From Plecoglossus altivelis (lineage: Eukaryota; Chordata; Actinopteri; Osmeriformes; Plecoglossidae), in the NCBI GenBank assembly GCA_036571765.1, contig BROE01000003.1, forward strand, positions 14,707,716-14,771,715: a DNA stretch of 64,000 nt, in the 5' to 3' direction. The translations under genes were made by a program, and so were the position numbers. Below, piece after piece: positions 12,901 to 25,400 of the stretch; the stretch's first letter is position 1, and each line of letters opens with the position of its first letter. The notes beneath the pieces were generated by a model, which was not told the origin of the DNA, did not search any database, and saw only the letters and a program-made list of their open reading frames with translations.

Positions 12901-15900
12901 GTTTGAGGAGAATGCCCCTGCCCAGTCTGCAGGCCTTAAGAGACAGGTAGGCATCAGGATGGGGGTGGTGTGGTCCTGTTCAACCGACAGAATCCCATAG
13001 TTCTGGTCCTCAGATATGAGTGCCATGTTCAAATGTCAAAGAATGCGTCTGCGGTCTTCTTCAGATAAAGCTAGCCAATGTTGCCTCAAATCGATTCTTG
13101 CTTCTATTCACGAATGTTTTCCAACAGAGCGAAGGCGTAGCTCTGAGTTTGTTCAGAGGAGATATTCAGCGCTGTATGGAGATGATCCTGGGGGTTGAAG
13201 CTGATATAGTCATGGGGGGCATAAGACAAGCCCTGTTTCTGTGTGGGCGCTCAGAATGCTAGCCTCAGAATGCTAGCCTCAGAATGCTAGTCTCAGAATG
13301 CTAGCCTCAGAATGCTAGCCTCAGAATGCTAGCCTTAGAATGCTAGCGTCGCTGTGGTTGGCACTGTATTGTTCTATGGTACACTAGCTAGCCTGATTGT
13401 GCTGACTTGCTGGGAATGGGTTCACAGTGCCAGCCTTGGGGGCAGGGGGGCTGGGGGGGGATTAGCAGGTTGGAGGACTAAGGATTGGGAAGAGGAGGAT
13501 GGGAGATTTGGATTGGGGCGGTGGCCGTCATGGGAGAACGTTAAACACTAGCTGTCATTGTGTACATGAAAACAGACAGTAAGTATGGGTTGTTGTGTGA
13601 TATGTGTGTAACACAGACATATTCTGTTCTATCCTTATTATTCGAGGTTCTGGTTTAGTGGGAATGCATTTCTTTTTTATTTGGGGTATCAGTAATGGAG
13701 CTTAAAGCAGATAATACAGCTCCCATTTCCGAGCATATCCCTTCTGTTAGGAGGGCTCTGTCTTAAGTCCTGCTGACGCAGCATGTTAATGAGTGGGTGG
13801 CAGAAGATGAGCACAAAGGCCTGGTGCCTCGTGCGAGGATGGCCCCCTAGGATGACTTGGGTTTCTGCTCGAGAGGTTTCTACCCCTGCCTGCTCAGAGT
13901 CACCCCGGTCGTCCTCGTTCCCGCTCTGACCCCTCTGTTTCCTGCATGGTCATTCCTGCATTTGAAACTGACCTGGGAGGTTTTCACATGGGTGTGGTGA
14001 TGATGAAAGCTTGTTGTGTTCTAGTCCCGTCTCTCTCTCTCTCCGCGTGACACCCCGTGGCGTTGCTTTGTGGTTTGGTCATTAGCTCTCATATTTTCCA
14101 ACCGTGAATGACCCCTTCATCTCATGATTTCCTTCCTTCCTTCTTTCTCTCTCTTGCTCCATTCCCCTTCTCCTCTTTGTCTCCTGACTGTAACTCATGG
14201 TGGGTTGCACTGTGCCTTGGATTCTCATTGGCCTCTCTGGCTGTTCCTCATCTTCTTCTGGGCTAAAGGGAGACTCTCTGCCCAATCTGAACCTTTTGCT
14301 GCCCCCGGCCCCTTCACCTGCCCCCCAGAAAGAGCCAGTGCGCTTGGCCCCCGTCCCAGCGTGGAGAAAGGTAATGAGTGGAGTGAACCCCACCCCCCAC
14401 CCCCAGGCCCTGGCTGAACCCTAACCTGAACCTAACCAACCCCCTAACCATCCGTCTCTGCTGTGTGGTAGTGAAGATGCCCGTAGCTACTTTGTATTCC
14501 AGTACCAGCTGTTATGAAAGCCATAACCCCTCCCTGAAGACAGCTGCTGTGGACTGTGCCCTTTGGAGTGGTACAGGATTTAATCAGTAGATAGCCCAGT
14601 GTCTTAGTCATTGTGTTATTCACTAACTAATTTTTAGGTCGACGATCCAAGTAAAGTTCTGGAAGTGAGTGTGGGCATGCATGTGCGTGTGTTTAGCCGA
14701 TCATCGTCTTAATTGTCTCGTAGTTAGCCAGAGAGCCAGACATTGTGGCATGATGTCATGTTCTGTCTGTCTGTCTTCTCTGGCATACCTCTCCCTCCCT
14801 CGCCACTTTGCTCCACTTCCATTGGCCGTCCCCCAGAAACGCACACAGCAACAGGAGCAGCTGAGCTTCCGCTATAAGCAGAGGGTCAAATGTCAGACCC
14901 TGCCCAGCCGTGGGGAGCAGGTACGACACCTTCGTGGCCCCTAACCTGGGACAGACCACAGTTAACCCACTGCTAGCTAGTTTACCCTGCTTCCGTAGAC
15001 GAAAAGGCTTCTACGTCCGCTTAGATAAGTTGGCTCGGTGATGGGTAACCATTTAACAGCACCTGTTTCTACCCTCTCTCCCTCTCCCAGCTAACCACCA
15101 GCACATCTGGATAGCCGTGTTTTCTCGAAGCATAGTTGTCCATTGCTTGGTGGCTGCTAACGCTAGAAGCAAAATAATTCCCTAACTGTGCTGTGTAAAT
15201 GTTCACTTGGTACAAGATACACTCATCACAGGTCCAGAAGAGGTTCATTTGTGAGTAGTGCTATTCCAGTGATGCGCCACAATCCTTCATCTAATTATTG
15301 GGCTGAAGAAAAGCCATGAAAGACAATGTCGAGGTGAAATATTTGAGTCAAAGTCCAGCTCAAGCTTAGCCTGCGTATACACTGCTGCATTTGAAGAATT
15401 CACACACCCTCACAACAGTGTTTCATACTTTCCTCATCAGGCTGCCCCCCTCTCTTTCCCTTGGCTGCACAAGCTTCCTGAAGGTTCTTTGGGCTGTGGA
15501 AGGGGAAAAAGTCTCATGGATCTCTCGCTGGCTTCAGCTAGCAGTGTAGTTTATACTTGGCAGATTCATGCGTGTTCAAATAAGATGAAGTTTCTTCCTT
15601 GCAAGGGTCTCCTTCCCTGACAGCCAGAGCAGCCATGTTCAACCACACAACAACAACAACATTGACTTGTTTCCACTATCTGTCTGGGTGGTCTGTGTTG
15701 GTGTCTGGGTGTTCGCTTGTATGCGTGCCTGTGTGTGTGTGCACGGGTTGCGCGCGCGCTGGCGCACGGCGTGTGTGTGTGTGTGGAGCCCAGCCAATGC
15801 CACCAGCGTGTGACTTCCTCTCCTCTCCTGTTTCTAAAGGCAAAGATCAGCACAGACTCCACCTCAGGCTCTCGAAGCTGCCCTAAGAAAACCATCCTCC

Positions 15901-16382
15901 TGTCCTCCTCTTCCTCCACCTCCTCGCTCTCTCTTCACGCGCAGGTGACGGTCGGCATGTGCCGTGCCGATGGCACCCCATTCCCACACCACACTATTCT
16001 AACCTGACCTCCGACCTGGCGGTCTATAATCTGGTCTCTCACCCAGGTTTCCTGACTCCCCTCTGTCCTAGCTGGTCAGTCATACCTTGGGTGTAGACAG
16101 CGGCAGTAGTGGACAATGTCATTACTCCACTCCTTAAGCAACTGACCAACATAACCTTTCTGTACTGCCCGTGTATACTGTGTTTCCTTATCCTAGTGAG
16201 TGGGTTGCTATTGTGGTGATGAGAGGATGTTTCTAATAACTGGTTGATTGTGTACGGCTGGGCTGGAGTCATGTGGCCATAGGTACAAATTAAGAGTTTC
16301 AACCACATCGATTGGTTAGTTCCTGCATGTAACCTACAGTGTCCAAAACGTGTGTGTGTGTGTGGGTGTAACTGTCTGTCTC

Positions 16383-16417
<35 letters not shown>

Positions 16418-19400
16418 TACAGCAGAGTGATAGACTAGTAGCCGCGGAGGAGGACAGAGTCCAAGGCTGGATACCTCTGATACACAGGGTAACCATGGTA
16501 GCGTAGGGGTGTTTAGAGCGTAGGGCTGCTTTTCTGCTTTACAGTAGAACTACCAACCACACAGACGTCATCTCGTGTGACAGTGGCTCAGTGAGTCGAG
16601 TCTAAACATCTCCACTAATTGTTAGAGTAAACTGCTCCTGCAGGGCACACATGCTAAGTGATGTCCTACTGATCTACACCCACGCACGCAGTACACACAG
16701 TACCTGCATGTCTGTAGCTTCGTTCCCAGCGGGCTGATGGGATTGGCTGACGGTCTGAGTGTCTGTACAGGACTGGGAGCCCCTGCACCTGGAAGAGCCA
16801 CGGCCCGTCCACATCCCTAGCATACAGGAGAGGGCAGCCTGCCTCATCTCCAAGTTTAGAGGCAGGCCTGAGAAGCCCAAGGTAAACACCATGCATGGTG
16901 TGCTGTGGTGTTGCTAGGCTAGAGCCCTGAGTATGGATACGGATGTAGCGGTCAGGCTTACAACGATTCCCTTTCTGACGGGATGAATTTCGACTCTGCT
17001 TTTTTGAACTGTGATCATGTTGGTTTCGTTTTATCCGTGAGCCCTTAAGCAGAAGTGCCCAAATAAAAGGGCCTATTCACCATCCTTACTGTCTGTCGAC
17101 CATCCTCTTTCCCCTCCCTCTCTTACCTCCCTCCCCCTGGAGCCTAAGAAAAAGCCATCTCGCTTCTTCATAGAACAGTGGCAGCTGAGCCAGAGAGCGG
17201 AACCATCTCTGCCGTCCCCAGTGACCTTCAAACAGGTACCTCCCCCTGGTGGGGAGGAGTGGCGGTGCAGTGAAGCTAAAACTAACACTCCAGTGCACGG
17301 TGACATGACATTGCTGTTCTAGACTAGCCTGCTCTCTACCCCCCCTGTACTTCTGCATGGACAATGGAGCTGGCCTCCAATAACTGCCTCTTACCGATCC
17401 CTGCTAATAGGGGATCTGATGCTTAGCTGTGTCTTGGTGTCACAAGCCACTGTGTTCTTGTTAAGTCACTATAAGTCAGAAGGCAATGCTTGATCTGCTT
17501 ACGTCGTCGCTATCAAACAATATCACTGTGCTGGTCGTGCGGTTCGCTCAGGTCTTTTGAACCGCATTGAAACCGTGGCAACCGTCTCCTCATCGGTCCT
17601 CTCTGCTCCTCTAACAGCACCTCTCTCTGACAGGAGCCAGAGCTGTTGCGCTCTGATGACCAGGTGCCCATACATGTGCCTAGCATTCAGGAGAGGGCTG
17701 AGCAGCTGGCCTCACAGTTTAAAGACAAGCCAGCCAAACCAAAGGTGAAACAGCTCTGTCACCCTGGGTTCTCTGCACGCTGGTGTATGCCTGCTCAGAA
17801 TGGACGTGGCTTACCTCATAAGATGGGATGTATTTGAGAAAGCAATCACATTTTTTATTTTCATTTTTTTAGTCTGCTACACCAGCTTCTTTACCGGAAC
17901 ATTCCTGCTGTTTTCTCTCCTTCAGTCTCCACTCCAGTCTTACCTCTCCCTCTCCTTTCCCTCCTCTCTCCTTTGGAGCCCCCCCATAAGCCATACCCCT
18001 TCTCCATTCAGCAGTGGCAGCTGTCCAGAAGCCTGCAGTCCAGCCCTGAGTCCCCACTCTCCTCACCAGAGAGACAGGTACCCCCTGCTGGGCTGGAGTG
18101 GAAGTGCAGTGACTGATAACTTTCTACTTGCTTGATACGTTGAGTTCCACCGGTGGAAATCTATTTCGCCGGCAGAGCTTTTAGCTGGATGTTGCATGTC
18201 CTGCATGGCTGCGAACCAGGTCTCAATGTTCAGAACCAGTAGGAGTTGAAAGCATACTGAACGTCCCTGCGGTGTCATTCTCGGGGTGTGGTGGTCTGGC
18301 ACGTCGACGGAGAGGAGGAGTGATCTCTCGAGTCAGGAGCCCAGATAGCAGTGCTGCGTTAGGTGTGGTCTGTCTGGAAGTAGAGTGACTGAGAGAATCC
18401 CAGCCACATGTTCTGACCAGCAGGATCAGCAAGACAGCCTTGGCGTAAAGTGTCATGTTGACACACCCTGTTGAGCTAGGCTGCTGGAAACACAGGCTGC
18501 TCAGGATGGAGTGCTGGGCTTCTAAGTACAGCATGTACATTTAGGATCAGTCTCTTCCAAGACTGTCGTTTTCATGGCTGTGGGGCTGGAATAACTGACC
18601 TAAATCATGGCCTGCTGGCAGGATAATTGCTATTTTACAGGTCTTAATAGATCTAATCCAAGCCACTTCAGGGTTGTAGCAGCGTGAAAGAAGGTCTGTT
18701 TCAACTTACTCATAGTTGATTATGGCCTGTACGAATAAGCTGTTCTGGTATCCATGGTGACCATAAGTACCTTACTGTCTGGTTTATCACCCACATGGCA
18801 GCAGGAGAACATGAACACAGCGAGTGCATGTGTGTGTAACTGTGAGTGTATGGACATTAGTTCAGTCAGGATTTAAGGCATAACTCAGCTGTGGATCCTT
18901 TTAACAGCTTTGGATCTTCATTGAAATACCGGTAGAACATCCGATCTTTTGATGTGTCTTAGTGCCCAAAGTTCCGACGGCTACCATGCTTTCCCCAGAA
19001 ACTGCATGCAATGTGGAGTGAGTCTGCCATAGCCTGTCATTCAAACTGCAACTTTATTGTTTTTACATCTATCAAACATGCTACATACACATCTACTGTA
19101 GACGCCTGGTCAACCAAAACATGAAAAAATATATCCTCTCATGACACCAGTTGCAATTCTGCTCTAGTGCCTTATTTTCATTCATAAATTTCCTCATTTC
19201 CTCTGCCAAACTACCTCACTTCCTGTCTCTTTGTATCCCTACATCTACCTCATTTCCTGCCTCTTTATATACCTACATCTACCTGACTTCCTGTCTCTTT
19301 GTATACCTACATCTACCTGACTTCCTGTCTCTTTGTATACCTACATCTACCTGACTTTCTGTCTCTTTGTATGCCTACATCTACCTGACTTCCTGTCTCT

Positions 19401-22400
19401 TTGTATACCTACATCTACCTCACTTCCTGTCTCTTTTTATATACCTACATCTACCTCATTGACACACTGCTCTTGCTCCATCAGTTGATTTTAACTTCAT
19501 TGTTTCAGTTTGTTTCTCTTTCTCACTTTCTTTTCAATTCCTTATATCTTTTTATTTCCCTCGTCCTTCATCTCTGTCTGATGATAGAGATATATAAAAA
19601 TGTACACAGGGGGTGTGAGCTCATTGGCTGAGCAGATAGCTAATCAGCTCCAGACCCAGGAGGAACCCAAGCCCCTTCTTGGCAAGAGGGAGCTAGTGGA
19701 ACTGGTAAGAGTCCGTGGTGTGGTCCGGTCCAGTCCAGAACACTGTAGAAGCATGTATAGGGCGTCCAGACCCTTAGATGCACCTGACCTATGCTAGCTC
19801 CTCCAGATGTGGTAGCTAGTGTTTGGGACTCTTCCCCTCTAACTAGTTGAAGAGACTGATTCTCTGGAAGTGTGTGACTTCACACTAATTCACTCTGGAT
19901 GTGTTTGTGTGGAATATTTGACCCTTTCCTGTGGCTTCCTGTGACAATAATCAACAACTGTGCTTTCCCCCCCCCCTGGTGTTGATATCCCCCAACAAAC
20001 GGCTTGGTCCTAGTTTGAACGTGGGCTGTGAAGCTGGATCTTTAGGATGTGTGTACTCCTATTCCACCCTCACCCCTCCCTCCCTCCCTCCCGCCTCACC
20101 CTCCCTCCTCCCAGACTCTCATCCAGTCCTCTCTCACCTGCAGGGCTCACTGAGGAAGGAGTTTCCCGTGAACATCGGGGGCAGCGACGTGTGTTTCTTC
20201 TGCCGCAAGCGGGTGTACGTGATGGAGAGGCTTAGCGCGGAGGGCAAGTTCTTCCATCGCAGCTGCTTCAAGTGCGACTACTGCGGAACCACGCTGAGAC
20301 TCTCCTCGTACGCCTTCGACGTGGAGGACGGTAAGAAGCGGCGCACCTTCTGACGCCGGCTCGCCTAGAAAGGGACCAGTTTGGGGACGTTCTCAAATTT
20401 CTCAAAGATCTGAGAACCTCATGATCATCACACCTTTATTTAAGGTCAAGCTTGTGTCCGAAAATCAAGCCCTGTGTGGTGTGGGAGGTGTGGGAGGACC
20501 TGTGCTCCAATCACATAGTCCTGCCAGTCCAGCCCAGTTTCATGATCCCATATCTCCTTCCTCGGTCAGGATGGGCAGCTTTGTGCTGAAGGACAAGCTG
20601 CAGCTTGTTAGCAGGGACAGAATGGCTGTTTCTCACTGGACACAATGGCATCTGAGGGGAGGCGGGCGGGCAGATGGAGGGGGGGGGGCGAGGGACGGTG
20701 GACGGGGGCTGGCTCTGTCCCACAGGGAGCTAACATGGAGGTGGGAGGGAAAATAGGACAATCAGCTTGTCTGTTTAAGGGCTCCAAACTTTCACAGCAC
20801 CCACAGGCGTTACGTAACAGATGAGGCACAGCGATGCTGGTGAGGTTATGTTCATGTTGTGTACGAGAGGCCTTATACGTCTCCACTCCTGCAGGGAAGT
20901 TCTACTGCAAACCCCACTACTGCTACCGTCTGTCAGGACAAGCTCAGAGGAAGAGACCCGCCCCCACCCCCACAACTCTCAACGATAAGGTACCTACTCG
21001 CCTTCAGACTCTGCATGGCCAAGCAATGAGATGTTCGTCCTGAACAATTTAGGTCAGGAATTGCTGTTGGTGACACTTGACTCGCCCTACTGTAGCTATA
21101 CCAATGTGTGGAACGTTTGTACAGATATCTTCTCTTGTTCAGTTTTATGGCCGTGAGGTCACCAGCTGTTTTGAAGAGTCGCTGTGCTGGATCTTTTGCC
21201 ACGTTTTGACCTCGTTTGACTTTTCAACCCTGTCTCCAGGACAACCAGGTGTCCCAGCCTTCTCCTGTCACCGTGGACGCCCCCGGGCGTGCGCTGGCAG
21301 CCGCCACAACCCCCACCGAGCGCCGGCCCTCAGGTACCCTGACCGTCTCCCCCTTAGCTGTGCCCCCTCACCTGGCCCTGAGGCTAGGGCTAGGAGTGGG
21401 GGGATCCCTGCGCGCCCTCCGTCGCACGCTGTCCTGGACCTGCCACCAGGTGGCGCACCACCCGCTGGATATCCCCTTCTTCTTCACATACTGTCTCTAC
21501 CTACTCTGCTGCTTCAGCCTTAATGCTCTGCTCAACTTCCTCTAGCATGACTTCACTTCCTGTAGATGTAGTCTCACCATAGTAGGACTGTGTTGTTGTT
21601 CTAGCCTCCTGACTCTCTGACTCCTGTAGATGTGAGCCCCGTGATTCTGTGTAAGATTTGTGTTTCCCCCAAAAACGTGACTGTCCTTCTTGACTCCTAT
21701 TGGTTGGCACCACTAGTTTACCGGAACCGTGATTTGTGGGCCCGTTTGGCTTGATCTAACAGTTTAACGACTCTGTTGGCTGGATATTAAAGACTGTCAG
21801 GCCAGATGGAGTGCTTTATAGCATAGCTGTTAGTGGAACTGCTGAAGTCGACTTCACGACTTTTCCTTTTGCATCTACTTAACTCAGCGAATCGATACTA
21901 CCTGCTTATCTTGTATACATCTTTAGCTACTAAACATAGAAGTAGACAGTATATTAGAAAATGAAGACACAAACCATGCTCTCTTGCCTTACTATGCTTT
22001 AATGAAAAGCCAAACTCTTCTTCTTTTGTGATTGCAACTGGTAGAGCCCTGTGACTGTCTTACTTAAGCTATACCTATGCCTGTATCAGTGCTTGTGATT
22101 GGTCCCCTCTGTAAGCTCTGCTATCTTCCTCCCCCTCTCCTTTCTGAAGCAGCTTACTATTTTAATGACATGCCTGTAACAGTGCTTGTGATTGGTCCTT
22201 CTGTAAGCTTTACCTTTCACCCTCCTATTAGCAGCTTGTAGTTCCGTGCCTGTATCAGTGCTCATGACTGGATCTATTGAGGATTGATGTAGTTTATAAC
22301 GTACTCATTTAGTAGAGGCTTTCGTAGGTCATGTGACCCCCCCGACACTTTGATGTCCTTCATCAGATCTCTGCTGGGTGGAGGCAGCTGTCCTCATCAC

Positions 22401-22451
22401 GGCGAATGTTAATTACTCCGCTGGGACCCCACCTTCGATGTCTGCTCTCTC

Positions 22452-22486
<35 letters not shown>

Positions 22487-25400
22487 CTCTCTCTCTCTCT
22501 CGTCTCTGTCTCTCTCCTCTCCTCGCTCGCTTTCAGCCTCTCTCGCTCTCTCTCTCTCTCGCTCTCTCTCTCTCGCTGTCTCTCTCTCTCTCCCTCTCTC
22601 TCTCTCTCTCCTCCACAAGTCTAACGTCTCCATATAACAGCTCCTAGCTTGGCTTAATACTCACCGCTGCTTCTGTCCTCTCCTTCCCAGTAACAGTCGG
22701 GAGTGTCGTTTTAAACTAGTTTAATGGAGGCTTATGTGGAACAAGTATGTAGTACAGGTGAGTAAGTAGGAAGTTGTGAGAATCCAATCTTAGATTCAGT
22801 GTAAGGTGAGTAATAAATATTGATCCTACTGATAGAAATAGGGTTTTAACAGTGACTTTGAACCATTAACATACAAATCAAGAATCATTTCATCATGCTT
22901 GCTGATCTTCTATCTTGGACTCACTAAAAAAGGGGACTTCTGGAACCACGCTGTGTAGATGTCAGGGCAGATCTCCATTTGAGACACGATGGAGCACATC
23001 ATCTCCAGAGATGATTTTCCTAGCTCACCCTAAACCGCTCCGTGACCAAGACGTCACTGCTACCGTCAGCTCTGCGTCCTGTTGAGCTGTCGAGTGGCTT
23101 TCCTTCAGTCTCTGTCATCAGACACACCGCTTCCCCAGCTGTCTCCATGACCCCCTGGCCGGGAACCTTATCATCCCCATGCACACGCAGGCCTGGCTCA
23201 GCCTCAGTGTGACGCCACACCCTCTCTGGCTCTCCTTTACCTCACCATGCCTTGGTGGCAGCTGCATGCGTCCATCGCCACCAACACATTGTCTCTCCCG
23301 GCCTAAATACCAGCTTCGATTGACCTCAGGTCAGTGTTAGCCTAGCAACACACAGACCTGATAGTTTACCTTAAGTTTAATGGTAACGGACAATTTGTCA
23401 TCAGATAAGATTAGGTTTAAGACAGACTGGCGGTCTGTGAGTCCATCTGGATTCAAAGTTGCTTCCTAGGTGGGGAAAAGGCAAGGTATCAACCGAAACC
23501 CTGTTGCCTATATTACTATTGTGACTTTTTAAAATACAAATACAAAACTAGTTTTAAAACGTATCGATAACCTGCTAATGATTTGTGATTCGCTGTAAGA
23601 ACCTGCAATAAATTGATAATTGGAAAGTGACTAATGTGCAATATTATTATTCAAGAAGAAGAAGAAGAAGAAATTAACTCACAGTTATTTCATTACGAAG
23701 GCAAATTATGATATGAATAACACTGATGTGAAGGCCGGGACCGTTTTTGATATGTTCCCGGGGCATTTTTCTGATCAAAACCAAACTTGAGGAGGAAAAA
23801 TGGACATAAGATGAAACGTGAAAATAAATGAGAATCCTGGAGTCCAGTGTTGATGCTCACGTCGGGCAGCGGAGGGAGTCATCTGCAGGTACTGTATGGA
23901 AGCAGGTCACTTGGAAAAGGAAGTGCCTTCAAATATCCAAAGGCTGTCAGAGTGAGGGCCTTGCTCGCTTGGCGCTAAGACTTCTTTCTTATCTAAAGCT
24001 ATAGATCTTCACCAATATGTTGAGATGAACCACCGGGGTCTGCAGCGTGCGGTCCACTCTCCTCCTGAACATGAGATTGTTCTGCTGCAGTTGGCTCCCA
24101 TGACACATGGCCACTGTTCAAGTTCAAACTAAGTGAATCAGTCCCCGTAAGGATGATCTCAGTGTCTGGGAAGTTCAGAGATACAGAGTATTGTCTTAAT
24201 ATGGTGTTTGGAAGGACTTGGGTGGTGTGGTGGTCTGGTGTGATGCTGCCCTTCAACCTTGCATGGCTGCTGCACTGCTGACAGCCTCGTCTCCTGACCT
24301 CCTGTCTCGTCTGACGCGGATACGCCCCTTCTATTTCTCATGCTCAGTCTTCCTGTATTATCTCTCCCCCCCCCCCCCTTCCACCCTACTCGAACCCCAC
24401 CCCCCTCCCCTCCCCCCTCGCCCCAGGAGCAGAGCGTAACGCTGCAACCCAGGCCTCCAACGTCGTCACGCAGCGCATCGTGATGAGAACTACCGGCGTC
24501 CCAGCAGAAGGAACTAAGTACCCGAAGATACGCTGGCCACACAACCTGACAGGCTTGACAAGCAAGACCCACCTGCTCATCCATGGACAAGAATTTCCGG
24601 TTGGAATCCTGGATGTGATCTCTTTCTAGCTTCTCTTATCTTCGCTATCTATTTAATCTATGGTCCCCCCTCTAAAACGCCCTTCTCTGCCATAGGTATC
24701 TCTGTCTTATCTATTTTATTTATGAACTGTTATGCAGAAGAGCCCACACCCTCTGCTGACTGATCGTGCCCTAAGGAGGCATTAGCTCCACGCACAGCGA
24801 GACTGATAACCAGAAGTGGGAACCGAAACGCACGCACTGCAAAGGACAGTAAAAATATGAAGAAAAAACGAAGATGTGAAGAGAAAAAAGAGAAGAAGAA
24901 TCAAATGATGAAATGCTTTTAATGGTTTGAAGCTTCTAGTTTTCGGTTGCTGAATTTGGTGGTGGTATTTTATAAAGGTTCCATCCTAGTCAGATGTCAC
25001 TGAGCAAGACACCCAAACTCCCTCTCTGTTTGTCCGCCTTCACCTGTCTCTCCCTCGCCTGTCTCTCCCTCACCTGTTTCGCCCTCGCCTGTCTCTCCCT
25101 CGCCTATCTCTCCTTCACCTGTCTCTCCCTCGCCTGTCTCTCCCTCGCCTGTCTCTCCCTCACCTGTCTCTCCCTCACCTGTCTCTCCCTCGCCTGTCTC
25201 TCCCTCACCTGTCTCTCTCTCACCTGTCTCTCCCCCACCTCCGCATGTCACCCTTCTACCTGTCTTCATCTCAGCTTAGTTTCGAGTCAGAGACAGGATT
25301 GACCTAATCTGTAATTAACTGTTACCCAGGTCCCTGGCTCATGTCTTTGTTCAGTCATTAGTCTCCTCGTCTTCTGTGTGTCTCATAATCTCCTCCTCTC

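Noticed and set aside
13014..13262. Open frames after the linker exon (for example 13016-13198)
   Set aside because: No acceptor in a suitable phase and no donor. Composition is intron-like.
14400..14450. CCCTAACC-like repeats
   Set aside because: Short and irregular, not a telomeric tract.
19219..19459. Regular 34-base direct repeats resembling a CRISPR array
   Set aside because: The units are back-to-back with no unique spacers, inside a vertebrate intron. This is a minisatellite.
19610..19704. Shorter version of cassette exon 9 starting after CACAG
   Set aside because: It would begin out of phase with every upstream exon end. The GATGATAG acceptor at 19587 keeps phase 0.
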